Assembly: GCF_035918015.1 (NCBI RefSeq)
Contig: NZ_CP109132.1
Coordinates: 4,712,001-4,776,000, forward strand
DNA length: 64,000 nt
Source: Streptomyces sp. NBC_01754
GTDB lineage: Bacteria > Actinomycetota > Actinomycetes > Streptomycetales > Streptomycetaceae
Direction: 5' to 3'
Shown: positions 35,001 to 44,908 of the stretch, one piece after another
How the letters are laid out: each line of letters starts with the position of its first letter
How positions within the stretch are numbered: position 1 is the first letter of the stretch
The notes under the pieces: model-generated
The model's database searches: none
Told to the model about the DNA's origin: nothing
What the model saw: the letters and a program-made list of their open reading frames with translations, nothing else
Translations under genes and position numbers: made by a program

Positions 35001-36869
35001 ATGGCCCGGGTGACCCAAGTGACCGAGCGCAGCCCGATGTTGCCGGCCGAGCGGAGCAGGTCCGCCGTGCTGGCCTCCGCCTTCGTACGCGGTACGTTCG
35101 CCGCGGGGGTGGGGCTGGCCGCGGTCACCGTCCTGGTCATGGTGCTGTGGGTCAGCTCCGCTCCGCCCGGCAGCAGTCCGGGCGGAGCCCTGCACGTCGC
35201 GACCGGTCTGTGGCTGCTGGCGCACGGAGCGGAACTGGTCAGGACCGGCACGCCGAGCGGCCATCCGGCACCGGTGGCGATTGTTCCGCTGCTGCTCACG
35301 GCGGTGCCCGTGTGGCTGGCCCACCGCGCGGGCCGCGACTCCACGGAGCCCGGCGACGGCGAGCAGTCCGCCGGCCGGCATGCGGCGGCGGGTGTCTGCT
35401 GTGCGGTGGCCGCCGGCTATCTGCTGGTGGTGCTGGGCGCCGCGGCGTACGCGCGGGGCAGCGGGATGCCCGCCGAGCCGGCCTCGCTCGGCTTCCCGCT
35501 CGTCGTCGTGGTGGGCGCGGCCGCGGCCGGGGTGTGGACGGCGCGGGGGCGGCCGTGGGGCCCGGTGCCGGCCTGGGCGCCGCTGTGGTTGCAGGAGGCC
35601 GCGGCTCGCACACGGTTCCGGGCCGGGGCGGAGGCGGCGGTGCGGTCGGCGGCGGCCGGTGTGGCGGTGCTGCTCGGCGGTGGGGCCCTGCTGGTGGCGG
35701 TGGCCCTGGTGTGGCACGTGGGGGAGGCCCAGCAGTCGTTCCTGACCCTGGCGGACGACTGGGCGGGCCGGATCTGTGTCCTGCTGCTGGCCCTGGTGCT
35801 GGTCCCGAACGCCGCGATGTGGGGCGCCTCGTACGGGCTGGGGCCGGGCTTCGCCCTCGGTACGGCGTCCACGGCCGGCCCGCTCACCTTCGGCGGACGC
35901 CCCGCGCTGCCCGACTTCCCGCTGCTGGCCGCCGTGCCCGACCAGGGCCCGGGGACGGCGGTGAACTGGGCGTCCGTCGCGGTGCCGATCGTCGCCGGTC
36001 TGGTGCTGGCGCGGTTCACAGCCCGGGCCGCCGCCCCCGAATCCGGCGTACGGGAGGAGGCGTGGGGTCCCGGTGGTACGGCGGTGGTGGCGGGGCTGGC
36101 GTCCGCCGGGTGCGGGGTGGGTGCGGCATTGCTGGCCGCCGTGTCGGGCGGCCCCCTGGGGGCGGGGAGGCTGGCGGAGTTCGGCCCCGTGTGGTGGCTG
36201 GTGGGGCCGGCGGCGCTGTTCTGGACGGCGCTGCTCGGCGTACCGGCGGCGCTGCTCATGCGGGCCTGGCGGCTGCGGGAGGAAGGGTGGGGGTGGCGGC
36301 GCGACGTCACCGTCGTCTCCCCTGAGGAGAGGGTCTCCCGTGAGGAGGAGAAGCCGGAGCCCGCCGCCCCGGCGGCGGCGAAGGGGAAGAAGGCGGAGGG
36401 GAAGAGGAAGAAGAAGACCGGGGTCATGGCTTCCTCCGGGGAGGGGTATGACTTCCTGTCTGCGGACTCATGGCACGGGGAATGGGCGCGGAAGGCCCGC
36501 TGGGCGTCGCTCAAGAGGGGGTCGGGCGGGCTGATGGCGGACTTCCCGGCCGCGAAGTCCGGGCTGCCCGCCGACCCGGTCGCGGCCTCAGGGACACGGG
36601 AGCCCACGCACCCTGCCGTTCCCCCCGCTGTGCCACCGGCCGTCCCCCCGCACGCGCCGGCGGACCCGCCCCGGGATCCGAAGGGCGCCGTCGGTGGCGC
36701 CCTCACCGCCGACGGTGGTACCGGGACCGGTACAGGCAGCCGGAGCGGGGCGGAGCAGCCTGACGTGAGTGGCGGCGGTGAAACGGCGAGCGGCCGGCTT
36801 CCGGATGCCCAAGGGCCCCCGGAAGCCGGCCGGGGGACGCGCCGTGACGAAGGGCCTACGGGCGCCTAG
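35001..36869 (+). CDS. DUF6350 / PerM-like polytopic membrane protein
   Basis: Protein of 622 residues with about ten membrane helices in the first 440 residues (for example [48 protein letters not shown]) and a charged, Lys/Glu- then Pro-rich cytoplasmic tail. I assign it to DUF6350, related to mycobacterial PerM, which supports cell division under stress; that role is transferred from the family. The ATG at 35001 was preferred to a GTG at 34983; neither has a strong ribosome site. A perfect 14-bp hairpin lies inside the last coding part, so the extreme C-terminus may be poorly transcribed or the annotated end may be too long. Confidence 0.7.
   Translation: MARVTQVTERSPMLPAERSRSAVLASAFVRGTFAAGVGLAAVTVLVMVLWVSSAPPGSSPGGALHVATGLWLLAHGAELVRTGTPSGHPAPVAIVPLLLTAVPVWLAHRAGRDSTEPGDGEQSAGRHAAAGVCCAVAAGYLLVVLGAAAYARGSGMPAEPASLGFPLVVVVGAAAAGVWTARGRPWGPVPAWAPLWLQEAAARTRFRAGAEAAVRSAAAGVAVLLGGGALLVAVALVWHVGEAQQSFLTLADDWAGRICVLLLALVLVPNAAMWGASYGLGPGFALGTASTAGPLTFGGRPALPDFPLLAAVPDQGPGTAVNWASVAVPIVAGLVLARFTARAAAPESGVREEAWGPGGTAVVAGLASAGCGVGAALLAAVSGGPLGAGRLAEFGPVWWLVGPAALFWTALLGVPAALLMRAWRLREEGWGWRRDVTVVSPEERVSREEEKPEPAAPAAAKGKKAEGKRKKKTGVMASSGEGYDFLSADSWHGEWARKARWASLKRGSGGLMADFPAAKSGLPADPVAASGTREPTHPAVPPAVPPAVPPHAPADPPRDPKGAVGGALTADGGTGTGTGSRSGAEQPDVSGGGETASGRLPDAQGPPEAGRGTRRDEGPTGA
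36791..36832. terminator. 14-bp stem hairpin inside the DUF6350 3' end
   Basis: CGGCCGGCTTCCGG (36791-36804) and CCGGAAGCCGGCCG (36819-36832) are perfect complements with a 14-base loop. The stop codon lies 37 bases beyond. It may act as terminator for this gene and for the convergent gene starting its end at 36895. Confidence 0.6.
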
Positions 36870-36894
36870 TGCTTCAGCCGGACCGGAGTGCCGG

Positions 36895-37797
36895 CTAGTC
36901 CCGCACCCCGAAGAACGGCTCCAGCGGGTCGGGCAGCTTCTTGTTGCAGGCCAGCGCGCCGGACTTGGTGAGGGCGTCGTTCACGCAGGTGTAGTAGTCG
37001 CGGTAGACCAACTGGACCGTGTAGCTCGTGGCGACGATCGACAAGGCCAGCAGGGCCGTCACCAGACCGCTCACGGCGGCCGTCGTCAGCTGCCGTCCGT
37101 TGTTCTGGGGTGTGCCCGCGACGGCACCCCGCTGTGCGGTCGCCGCGGGGCGGTCCGGGGATCCCCCGGGCGTCCCCCCGGTGCTCTCCGCGTCGGACGG
37201 CTGGCTCCTGCGGGGCCCCGCACGCAGGGAGCTGACGGCCCAGTACACGGAGAGCGAGCCGAGGAGCAGGGCGATCTCGGGGAAATCGAAGAGGGCGAAG
37301 AAGAACGCCCACATGCCGCCGAGCACCGCGTAGCGCGCGCGCCGCTGGGCGGGGTCGGTCGGGTCCCAGCGCGGCCCACCGGGCTTGCCCTCGGGGCCGC
37401 CCTGGCCGCGGGGGCCGCCGGAACGGCCGCCGAAGCCGCCGTCCTGCCGACCCGGCTGCCGGTCGCTCCACTGGCTGCCCCAGACCGGGCGGTCGTCGGA
37501 AGGGCGGCCGTCGCCGTCGCCCTCGTCGCCTTGCGACGGGCGGCGGGGCTGCCAGGGCTGATCCGGGCGACCCTCGGGCGGTGCGGCGAACGGATTGTCA
37601 TCGGCACCCGGGGAGGAGCCGGCACCCGAGCCCGAAGACCCTGATCCCGAAGACCCCGACCCCGACGAAGAGCCCGATGCCGAAGAGGGGCCCGACTGCG
37701 TCGACGGGTCCGGCGAAGAGGACTGGCGTTCCCGCATCAGCGTGGATGCCCGCTCGGGCAGCGGGTGGCCATAGGCGGTGCGGAGGCGGTCCGGCAT
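36895..37797 (-). CDS. Membrane protein with disordered Ser/Gly N-terminus
   Basis: Protein of 300 residues. The first 140 are low-complexity: Ser/Gly repeats ([11 protein letters not shown]), then Pro/Arg/Gly-rich. A conserved [19 protein letters not shown] segment leads into two close helices ([26 protein letters not shown]), a second linker, and a third helix ([21 protein letters not shown]). The outside tail has [20 protein letters not shown] with two Cys that may form a disulphide. No enzyme motif is seen. It is convergent with DUF6350 and divergent from purN. Confidence 0.65.
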   Translation of the reverse strand: MPDRLRTAYGHPLPERASTLMRERQSSSPDPSTQSGPSSASGSSSGSGSSGSGSSGSGAGSSPGADDNPFAAPPEGRPDQPWQPRRPSQGDEGDGDGRPSDDRPVWGSQWSDRQPGRQDGGFGGRSGGPRGQGGPEGKPGGPRWDPTDPAQRRARYAVLGGMWAFFFALFDFPEIALLLGSLSVYWAVSSLRAGPRRSQPSDAESTGGTPGGSPDRPAATAQRGAVAGTPQNNGRQLTTAAVSGLVTALLALSIVATSYTVQLVYRDYYTCVNDALTKSGALACNKKLPDPLEPFFGVRD

Positions 37798-37912
37798 GTG
37801 GTGAACGTCTTCCCCATCTCGTCTTGTCCGCCCGGGGGCGGTTCCCTGTCCCCTGACGCTACCCCCCGGTCACGCCCCCGTCCCGTGGGGGCCGCCGGGT
37901 GTGCCGGTATCG

Positions 37913-37983
37913 TTGCTGACGGTCGGGCCGTTCGTAGAGTTCCCCGTATCGCGGGGCACGATTCTTTCGTACGACCGTACAAA
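37913..37983 (+). promoter_or_regulatory. purN promoter with downstream 18-bp dyad
   Basis: TTGCTG (37913-37918), 16 bases, TAGAGT (37935-37940) is a fair promoter. Directly downstream CCCCG-TATCG-CGGGG can fold (37942-37956). At 37966-37983, TTCGTACGACCGTACAAA is an imperfect dyad with arms TTnGTACG and CGTACnAA. It sits 66 bases before purN, in the untranslated leader, a position suiting a repressor. No known Streptomyces purine operator is matched with confidence. Confidence 0.45.
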
Positions 37984-38048
37984 CGTCGGCCTGCGCACAC
38001 GCCTCCCGCTCCACCGCATCTGTCTCACCCGCGAGAAAGGGCCCCGTC

Positions 38049-38702
38049 GTGGCCTCCCCGCCCCCCTCCGCCCCGGTCCGACTGGTCGTCCTCGTCTCCG
38101 GTTCGGGTACCAACCTCCAGGCCCTGCTCGACGCCATCGGTGACGACCCCCAGGGCTACGGCGCCCGGGTCGTCGCGGTCGGAGCGGACCGCCACGGCAC
38201 CCTCGGGGTGGAGCGGGCCGAGCGGGCGGGGATCCCCACCTTCGTGTGCAGGCTCCGCGACCACGCGAGCCGGGAGGAGTGGGACGCGGCGCTGACCGCG
38301 GCCGTGGCGGAGCACCGCCCCGACCTCGTCGTCTCCGCCGGGTTCATGAAGATCGTCGGCAAGGGCTTCCTCGCCGAGTTCGGCGGCCGCGTCGTCAACA
38401 CCCATCCCGCCCTGCTGCCCAGCTTTCCCGGTGCCCACGGGGTGCGCGACGCGCTCGCGCACGGCGTGAAGGTCACCGGGTGCACCGTCCACTTCGTCGA
38501 CGACGGCGTCGACACCGGCCCGATCATCGCGCAGGGCGTGGTCGAGGTGACCGAAGAGGACACCGCGGAGGGCGAAGCCGCCCTCCATGAACGCATCAAG
38601 GAAGTCGAGCGCACACTGCTCGTCGAGGCCGTAGGGCGGCTCGCCCGCGACGGCTATCGCATTGAGGGACGAAAGGTTCATCTCGGTCATGTCGGTGAAT
38701 AA
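38049..38702 (+). CDS. purN: Phosphoribosylglycinamide formyltransferase
   Basis: Purine enzyme of 217 residues that formylates GAR using 10-formyl-tetrahydrofolate. It has the phosphate-binding [16 protein letters not shown] loop. The catalytic trio is the Asn and His of [17 protein letters not shown] and the Asp of [13 protein letters not shown]. The start is a GTG at 38049. Its stop lies 14 bases inside purH, so the two are coupled. The folate substrate is made by FolD, encoded at 42894. Confidence 0.95.
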   Translation: MASPPPSAPVRLVVLVSGSGTNLQALLDAIGDDPQGYGARVVAVGADRHGTLGVERAERAGIPTFVCRLRDHASREEWDAALTAAVAEHRPDLVVSAGFMKIVGKGFLAEFGGRVVNTHPALLPSFPGAHGVRDALAHGVKVTGCTVHFVDDGVDTGPIIAQGVVEVTEEDTAEGEAALHERIKEVERTLLVEAVGRLARDGYRIEGRKVHLGHVGE

Positions 38703-40242
38703 GCCCATCCGCCGCGCCCTGGTCAGTGTCTACGACAAGACGGGGCTCGACGACCTCGCCCGCGGTCTGCACGAGGCGGGGGTCGAGCTGGTCTCGACCG
38801 GCTCCACCGCCGGGAAGATCGCCGCAGCCGGGGTCCCGGTCACCAAGGTCGAGGAGCTCACCGGCTTCCCCGAGTGCCTCGACGGCCGTGTGAAGACGCT
38901 GCACCCCCGGGTGCACGCCGGCATCCTCGCCGACCTGCGCCTGGACGCCCACCGCGAGCAGCTCGCCGAACTCGGCGTGGAGCCGTTCGATCTCGTGGTC
39001 GTCAACCTCTACCCGTTCGGTGCGACCGTCGCCTCCGGCGCGTCCGACGACGCGTGTGTGGAGCAGATCGACATCGGCGGCCCCTCCATGGTCCGCGCCG
39101 CCGCCAAGAATCACCCGTCCGTGGCCGTCGTGACCAGCCCGGAGCGTTACGCCGACGTCCTGGCCGCCGTCAAGGCGGGCGGCTTCGACCTGACCGCCCG
39201 CAAGCGGCTCGCCGCCGAGGCCTTCCAGCACACCGCCGCCTACGACGTGGCCGTGGCCTCCTGGTTCGCGGACGGCTACGCGGCCGCCGACGACTCCGGC
39301 TTCCCCGACTTCACCGGTTCCACCTACGCGCGCAAGAACGTCCTGCGCTACGGCGAGAACCCGCACCAGCCCGCCGCGCTCTACACCTCCGGCGAAGGCG
39401 GCCTCGCGGAGGCCGAGCAGCTGCACGGCAAGGAGATGTCCTACAACAACTACACGGACACCGACGCCGCCCGCCGCGCCGCCTACGACCACGCCGAGCC
39501 GTGCGTCGCCGTCATCAAGCACGCCAACCCCTGCGGTATCGCGATCGCCGGTGACGTCGCCGAGGCACACCGCAAGGCACACGCCTGCGACCCGCTCTCC
39601 GCGTTCGGCGGGGTCATCGCGGTCAACCGTCCGGTGACCGTGGAGCTTGCCGCGCAGGTCGCCGAGATCTTCACCGAGGTCATCGTCGCCCCGGCGTACG
39701 AGGACGGCGCCGTCGAGATCCTCGCCCGCAAGAAGAACATCCGGGTGCTCCGCTGCCCCGACGCCCCGACCGCGCCCGTCGAGGTCAAGCCGATCGACGG
39801 CGGCGCGCTGCTCCAGGTCACCGACCGCCTCCAGTCCGAGGGTGACGACCCGGCCCACTGGACGCTCGCCACCGGTGAGGCCCTGTCCGCCGACGAGCTG
39901 GCCGAACTCGCCTTCGCGTGGAAGGCCTGCCGGGCCGTCAAGTCCAACGCCGTCCTGCTGGCCAAGGACGGTGCCTCGGTCGGTGTCGGCATGGGCCAGG
40001 TCAACCGCGTGGACTCCGCGAAGCTCGCCGTCGAGCGGGCCGGTGAGAAGCGCGCCCAGGGCTCCTACGCCGCGTCCGACGCCTTCTTCCCCTTCCCGGA
40101 CGGGCTGGAGATCCTGACGGCCGCCGGCGTCAAGGCCGTGGCCCAGCCGGGCGGTTCGGTCCGTGACGAGCTGGTCGTCGAGGCCGCGAAGAAGGCGGGC
40201 GTGACCATGTACTTCACCGGCACCCGCCACTTCTTCCACTGA
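38689..40242 (+). CDS. purH: Bifunctional AICAR formyltransferase / IMP cyclohydrolase
   Basis: Enzyme of 517 residues for the last two steps to IMP. The N-terminal MGS-like cyclohydrolase domain begins [20 protein letters not shown] and includes [14 protein letters not shown] and [15 protein letters not shown]. The C-terminal transformylase has the Lys and His of [14 protein letters not shown] and [10 protein letters not shown], and ends in TGTRHFFH, the normal terminus. I took the ATG at 38689, which overlaps purN by 14 bases; the open frame extends nine codons upstream. A strong hairpin follows. Confidence 0.95.
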   Translation: MSVNKPIRRALVSVYDKTGLDDLARGLHEAGVELVSTGSTAGKIAAAGVPVTKVEELTGFPECLDGRVKTLHPRVHAGILADLRLDAHREQLAELGVEPFDLVVVNLYPFGATVASGASDDACVEQIDIGGPSMVRAAAKNHPSVAVVTSPERYADVLAAVKAGGFDLTARKRLAAEAFQHTAAYDVAVASWFADGYAAADDSGFPDFTGSTYARKNVLRYGENPHQPAALYTSGEGGLAEAEQLHGKEMSYNNYTDTDAARRAAYDHAEPCVAVIKHANPCGIAIAGDVAEAHRKAHACDPLSAFGGVIAVNRPVTVELAAQVAEIFTEVIVAPAYEDGAVEILARKKNIRVLRCPDAPTAPVEVKPIDGGALLQVTDRLQSEGDDPAHWTLATGEALSADELAELAFAWKACRAVKSNAVLLAKDGASVGVGMGQVNRVDSAKLAVERAGEKRAQGSYAASDAFFPFPDGLEILTAAGVKAVAQPGGSVRDELVVEAAKKAGVTMYFTGTRHFFH

Positions 40243-40253
40243 CCCACCGTTAC

Positions 40254-40290
40254 GCCGCGGGCCGCATCCGTCCCGGGTGCGGCCCGCGGC
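40254..40290 (+). terminator. Terminator after purNH
   Basis: GCCGCGGGCCGCA (40254-40266) pairs perfectly with TGCGGCCCGCGGC (40278-40290) around an 11-base loop. No T-run, as usual in Streptomyces. Confidence 0.75.
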
Positions 40291-40420
40291 CGTGTCACGG
40301 GCCTCCCGGGGTAGGGGGACGGCTCGACCCTCTGTTCTAATGAATGGCCTTGCCGGGCCGGGCCCTGTGGCACGCGCGACCGGCAGGTGACCAAGTGAGG
40401 GACTGGCCGGCGGGGGCATC

Positions 40421-42001
40421 GTGCGTGACCTGAACCAGAGCGGAACGGACGTGCCGGGGGACGGGGAGCCGAACCCGGACGCGGCCCCTGGGACGACCGC
40501 CGAAAAGACCCCTGAGACTGAGACGACACCTGAGACGGCTCCTGAGACCGCCGCCGAAAAGACCCCTGAGACGGCTCCTGAGACCGCCGCAGAGACGGCC
40601 GTCCGCATCCTCCACCCCGCACCACTGCGCCCCCACCTCGTCACCGCCGCCGTGCTGTGCGCGGTGTACTTCCTCTACGCCTACCTGCGGTACAGCCACT
40701 TCCACGCGCCCTCCTGGGACCTCGGGATCTTCGAGCAGGAGGTACGGGCGTACGCCGGCTTCCGCGCCCCCGTCGTCGACATCAAGGGCCCCGGCTACCT
40801 CATACTCGGCGACCACTTCAGCCCCGTGGTCGCCCTGTTGGTCCCCCTCTACTGGATCTGGCCCTCCGCCCTCGCCCTGCTCTTCGCCCAGGCCGCGCTG
40901 TTCGCCGCCTCCGCCGTCGTCGTCGGCCGTACCGCCCAGCAGATCCTGGGCGGCCGCTCGGGCCTCTGCGTCACGGTGGCGTACGGGCTGTCCTGGGGGC
41001 TCCAGGAAGCGGCCAAGTCGGAGTTCCACGAGATCGCCCTCGCGGTCCCGCTGATCGCCCTGGTCTGCCGGGCGCTGCTGCTGGAGCGGTGGCGGGCCGC
41101 CGTCCTGTGGGCGCTGCCCCTGGTCCTGGTCAAGGAGGACCTCGGGGTCACCGTCGCGGCCGTCGGGCTGGTCCTGGCCCTCCTCGGCCGCAGGCTCCAG
41201 GGACTGCTGCTGGCGGCGTACGGGATCTTCGCGTTCGCACTGACCGTGCTCGTCCTCATACCGGCGGCCAGCAGCGGAGGGACCTACGACTACTGGACGA
41301 AGATCGAGAAGAACGGCGAGCAGGACGTCTCCCCGCTCGACTCCCTCCTCGGCGTCCTCGACTCGTCCGTGAAGCTGGAGATGCTCGTCTTCCTGGTCGG
41401 CATCACGGCCTTCATGGCCCTGCGCTCACCGCTGATCCTGCTGGTCCTGCCCACGCTCGGCTGGCGACTGCTGTCCCAGGACTCCCACCACTGGGGCATG
41501 GCCTGGCACTACAGTGCGATCCTCATGCCGGTGGTCTTCCTGGCCATGGCCGACGGCATCCGCCGCAGCCGCGCCTCGAAGCGGCCCTGGCTCGTCTCGT
41601 ACGCGAAGGTGGCCGTCCCCGTCACCACCGCGATCGCCGTGACACTCACCCAGCACCTTCCGCTGCGCGACCTGCTGCGCCCGGAGACGTACGCCACCGA
41701 GGCGCGCACCGAGCAGGCGGAGCGGGCCCTGGAGGCGATCCCCGTCGGCGCGCGGGTCGAGACCGACATCACACTGATGTCGCATCTGACGGCGGACCGT
41801 ACGGTCTACTGGATCGGCGGGGCCCCGGGCACCGCCCCCGACGTCGTGGCCGTCAACCTGGACTTCGGCTGGTCGCAGCCGATCGAGGACCCGGTGGCGT
41901 ACGCCGAGCAGCTCCACCCCGAGGGGCGTTACCGGATCACCCTCCGGTCCGGGCCCTTCGTCGTCATGGAGCGGACGACCCCGGCACCCGGAAACGGCTG
42001 A
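40421..42001 (+). CDS. DUF2079 polytopic membrane protein
   Basis: Protein of 526 residues. The first 60 are acidic TPET/APET repeats, expected in the cytoplasm. About ten membrane helices follow ([35 protein letters not shown] and others). SWDLGIFEQ and [16 protein letters not shown] are typical of DUF2079, a family with a GT-C glycosyltransferase-like fold; HFSP-type loops near the start could be catalytic. A soluble segment of about 110 residues ends the protein. GTG start at 40421 with GGGGG seven bases upstream. Substrate unknown. The acidic repeat DNA (40500-40600) is partly duplicated, suggesting recent slippage. Confidence 0.7.
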   Translation: MRDLNQSGTDVPGDGEPNPDAAPGTTAEKTPETETTPETAPETAAEKTPETAPETAAETAVRILHPAPLRPHLVTAAVLCAVYFLYAYLRYSHFHAPSWDLGIFEQEVRAYAGFRAPVVDIKGPGYLILGDHFSPVVALLVPLYWIWPSALALLFAQAALFAASAVVVGRTAQQILGGRSGLCVTVAYGLSWGLQEAAKSEFHEIALAVPLIALVCRALLLERWRAAVLWALPLVLVKEDLGVTVAAVGLVLALLGRRLQGLLLAAYGIFAFALTVLVLIPAASSGGTYDYWTKIEKNGEQDVSPLDSLLGVLDSSVKLEMLVFLVGITAFMALRSPLILLVLPTLGWRLLSQDSHHWGMAWHYSAILMPVVFLAMADGIRRSRASKRPWLVSYAKVAVPVTTAIAVTLTQHLPLRDLLRPETYATEARTEQAERALEAIPVGARVETDITLMSHLTADRTVYWIGGAPGTAPDVVAVNLDFGWSQPIEDPVAYAEQLHPEGRYRITLRSGPFVVMERTTPAPGNG

Positions 42002-42040
42002 AGGCCGCGCACCCGCCGGTGAGCGGGTGATCGCGGCCTT
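42001..42040. terminator. Bidirectional terminator
   Basis: AAGGCCGCG (42001-42009) pairs with CGCGGCCTT (42032-42040). CACCCGC and GCGGGTG extend the stem inside. The outer A and T bases give short A and T tracts for both convergent genes. Confidence 0.75.
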
Positions 42041-42062
42041 CGCGTATGGAAAGCGTGGCGGG

Positions 42063-42656
42063 TCAGTACTGCGGCTGCCGCTGCCGGTTGAACCAGGCAC
42101 CGCCGTCGGAGTTCGCCACGAACACGGTGACCAGGATGGCGAGGACCGTGTGGACGAGGCCGAACAGGACGAACGGGTAGATACCGAGGATCGCGGTGAT
42201 CGTGCCGAAGACGATGGTCGTGATGCGCAGGCCGTTGCCCCCCTTGTCGAACTTGATGGCGAGGACGACGGCGAAGACCAGCCACAGCGCCGCGAAGACG
42301 GTGAAGCCCCACAGGACACCGCCGGAGTAGTCCACAAGGTCCTGGAACTGGGCGTCGTTCTTGAGGGTCTCGTCGTTCTTCGCGGCGTTCACGGCCGCCG
42401 CGGCCAGCCCGAAGAGGATCACGCCGATGACCTGGAGACCGGCGATCACCCAGAGCATGACGCGGGCGGCCTTCACACCACCCGGCATCTCGGTGGGACC
42501 ACCGGGGAAGCCGTAGCCGCCCCCCATGACCGGGGGTGCCTGGGGGTAGCCGTAGCCCTGCTGCGGCACACCTTGCGGTGCCTGCTGGGGATAGCCGTAG
42601 CCCGGCTGCCCGCCCTGCTGCTGGCCGTAGGGGTTGTTCGGATCGCCGAAGCTCAT
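42063..42656 (-). CDS. Gln/Gly/Pro/Tyr-rich four-helix membrane protein
   Basis: Protein of 197 residues. The N-terminal 70 are a low-complexity Tyr-Gly-Tyr-Pro-Gln tail ([10 protein letters not shown] repeats). Four membrane helices follow ([63 protein letters not shown], and LAILVTVFV). GGAGGAA stands seven bases before the ATG at 42656. No catalytic motif. Such small proteins with YGQQ-type tails are common in actinobacteria and lack known functions. Confidence 0.65.
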   Translation of the reverse strand: MSFGDPNNPYGQQQGGQPGYGYPQQAPQGVPQQGYGYPQAPPVMGGGYGFPGGPTEMPGGVKAARVMLWVIAGLQVIGVILFGLAAAAVNAAKNDETLKNDAQFQDLVDYSGGVLWGFTVFAALWLVFAVVLAIKFDKGGNGLRITTIVFGTITAILGIYPFVLFGLVHTVLAILVTVFVANSDGGAWFNRQRQPQY

Positions 42657-42893
42657 GGCGAGATTCCTCCGTTGCGGATCTGCGGGGACGACGCGGTCCG
42701 GGCGGAGGAACGCTGCGCAAATCTGAACGGCTGGTCCCCCGACGCTGTCCGCGGTGCTGCGCACCTCATCGTCGTCGCGGAATCGGCTTTCTGTCCAGTG
42801 GGACGCCGGATGTGTTGTGCAAGTGCAACCTCGGGTGTGTCCCAGGGGGCCGCAATTGGTATGCGGGGCGGGTCATCCGCAAAGATGGGTGCT

Positions 42894-43769
42894 ATGACTG
42901 CCCAGATTCTCGATGGCAAGGCCACCGCAGCTGAGATCAAGTCCGATCTGACCGCCCGCGTGGCGGCCCTCAAGGCACAGGGCATCACCCCGGGTCTCGG
43001 GACGCTGCTGGTCGGCGACGACCCGGGCAGCCGCTGGTACGTGAACGGCAAACACCGTGACTGTGCCGAGGTCGGCATGGGCTCCATCCAGCGGGAACTG
43101 CCCGGCACCGCGACCCAGGCGGAGATCGAGGACGTCGTACGGGAGCTCAACGCCGACCCCGCGTGCACGGGCTACATCGTGCAGCTGCCTCTGCCCAAGG
43201 GGATCGACACCAACCGGATCCTGGAGCTGATGGACCCGGCGAAGGACGCGGACGGGCTGCACCCGACGAACCTGGGCAGGCTCGTGCTGAACGAGGCCGG
43301 CCCGCTGCCCTGTACCCCGCAGGGCGTCGTCACCCTGCTGCGCCGGCACGGCGTGGAGATCAACGGTGCCCATGTGGTGGTCGTCGGACGGGGCGTCACC
43401 ATCGGGCGGCCGCTGCCGCTGCTGCTGACCCGCAAGTCGGAGAACGCCACCGTCACCCAGTGCCACACGGGCACCCGTGACCTCGCCGCGCACCTCCGCG
43501 AGGCCGACATCGTCGTCGCCGCCGCCGGGGTCCCCCACCTCGTCAAGCCCGAGGACGTCAAGCCGGGCGCGGCCGTACTCGACGTCGGCGTCAGCCGGGA
43601 CGAGAACGGCAAGATCGTCGGGGACGTGCACCCCGGCGTTCGTGAGGTGGCCGCCTGGGTCGCCCCCAACCCGGGCGGTGTCGGTCCCATGACCCGCGCC
43701 CAACTGCTGGTCAACGTGGTCGAGGCGGCCGAGCGCGCCGCTGCCGCGTCCGCCGTCTCAGCCGGCTGA
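42894..43769 (+). CDS. folD: Methylenetetrahydrofolate dehydrogenase / cyclohydrolase
   Basis: Bifunctional folate enzyme of 291 residues giving 10-formyl-tetrahydrofolate, used by PurN and PurH. The active-site Tyr and Lys lie in [21 protein letters not shown] and the [14 protein letters not shown] nucleotide-binding loop are present, and [14 protein letters not shown] is the C-terminal signature. A -10-like AAAGAT (42881-42886) stands seven bases before the ATG at 42894, so the message may start at that codon; an in-frame ATG at 42885 lies inside the -10. DUF3017 follows 21 bases later. Confidence 0.95.
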   Translation: MTAQILDGKATAAEIKSDLTARVAALKAQGITPGLGTLLVGDDPGSRWYVNGKHRDCAEVGMGSIQRELPGTATQAEIEDVVRELNADPACTGYIVQLPLPKGIDTNRILELMDPAKDADGLHPTNLGRLVLNEAGPLPCTPQGVVTLLRRHGVEINGAHVVVVGRGVTIGRPLPLLLTRKSENATVTQCHTGTRDLAAHLREADIVVAAAGVPHLVKPEDVKPGAAVLDVGVSRDENGKIVGDVHPGVREVAAWVAPNPGGVGPMTRAQLLVNVVEAAERAAAASAVSAG

Positions 43770-43790
43770 TCCCGGCCCGGAAGGAACGCC

Positions 43791-44531
43791 ATGGGTGCTG
43801 GTACGAGTCCGGTGGACGGCGTGCTGCCGGACGGCACAGGGCCGGGCGGCGCGCATGCCGACGGGCCGCCCGAACCCGCCGGGGCGACCGTGTCCCCGGG
43901 ACCGGAGGGGTCCGTGGAGCCGGGGAAGAGCGGGAAGGCCCCGGCGAGGGGGAAGGCCGAGGAGTCCGGGGACGCCCCCGAGCCCGAGGAGGCCTCCGGG
44001 ACGGGGGAGCCCCGGGAGGCGGACACGGCGGAGAACTCCGGGGCCGTCGAGGCGACGGCGTCGCCGGACCGCACGTCGCCGGACCGCACGACGGCGGAGA
44101 GCGCGACCGCGCCGGGCGCGGGCGGCGGTTCGACCGTGGCGTCACGGCGGTTCTCCCTGACCCATGACACGGCCCGCCCCGAGGGCGGCGGCCGGGCGGC
44201 GTCGGGCGGTGCCCCCGCACCCGCCCGGCAGTGGCCCCTGCTGACGGTGCTCTGCGCCGCCGGTGCCGGACTGCTGATCGTGGCGATCGAGCCCTTCGCC
44301 GATGCCTTCAGGATCGGCGCGATCCTGATCGGGGCGGCCCTGCTCGCGGGTGGAGTCCTGCGCTGGTTGGTGCCGTCCGTCGGCATGCTCGCCGTGCGAT
44401 CCCGGTTCACCGACCTCGTCACCTACGGCCTGATGGGCGCCCTGATCGTGCTGCTCGCGCTGATGGCGCAGCCCAAGCCGTGGCTGTACGTCCCGTTTCT
44501 CCAGGACCTCGTCCACTTCACGATCCGTTAG
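43791..44531 (+). CDS. DUF3017 membrane protein
   Basis: Protein of 246 residues. The first 140 are disordered (Glu, Pro, Gly, Ala). The C-terminal 105 residues hold three membrane helices: LLTVLCAAGAGLLIVAI, IGAILIGAALLAGGVLRWLV and LMGALIVLLALMA. This is the DUF3017 core, which often follows folD in actinobacteria. The last residues, LQDLVHFTIR, are outside or at the membrane surface. AAGGAA precedes the ATG at 43791. Function unknown; probable operon with folD. Confidence 0.75.
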   Translation: MGAGTSPVDGVLPDGTGPGGAHADGPPEPAGATVSPGPEGSVEPGKSGKAPARGKAEESGDAPEPEEASGTGEPREADTAENSGAVEATASPDRTSPDRTTAESATAPGAGGGSTVASRRFSLTHDTARPEGGGRAASGGAPAPARQWPLLTVLCAAGAGLLIVAIEPFADAFRIGAILIGAALLAGGVLRWLVPSVGMLAVRSRFTDLVTYGLMGALIVLLALMAQPKPWLYVPFLQDLVHFTIR

Positions 44532-44908
44532 GGCCTCGCCCCCGCTCGCGACGGTGGTGTCCGTCCCTTCCCCCGAACAGGGACGGACACCGGACGGGCG
44601 CGTCGGCCCTGGTCACGCAGGAACGCGATGCCCTGGGCGGCCTTGCCCCGTCTGCCTCCAGCGTCATGGACATGAGGTGCCTGCTTCAAGGGACGGCTGG
44701 TTCCTGTGGCACGGAAGTGACCATTCCGCCACCGTGTGATCGTCGGGCAACGAGTTGCCGCCAAGGTGTCACCGGCCCGGCGCGTGGCACGGCGTGAGAC
44801 CGGGTTCCGCGTAACGCCGAATGCATCCGTGCGCCCCCATGTCCGGAAACTGGGGCCCCGGTGCCGTGCATCCTCCCGGGTAGTCCGGGGAAACCGACTG
44901 GGGGAACG
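44532..44908 (+). terminator. Gene-free region with strong terminator
   Basis: GTGTCCGTCCCT (44557-44568) and AGGGACGGACAC (44579-44590) form a perfect 12-bp stem with a 10-base loop, closing the folD transcript. Between 44591 and 44908 no believable gene is seen; it should hold the promoter of the next gene, but no clear -35/-10 pair was found. Confidence 0.7.
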
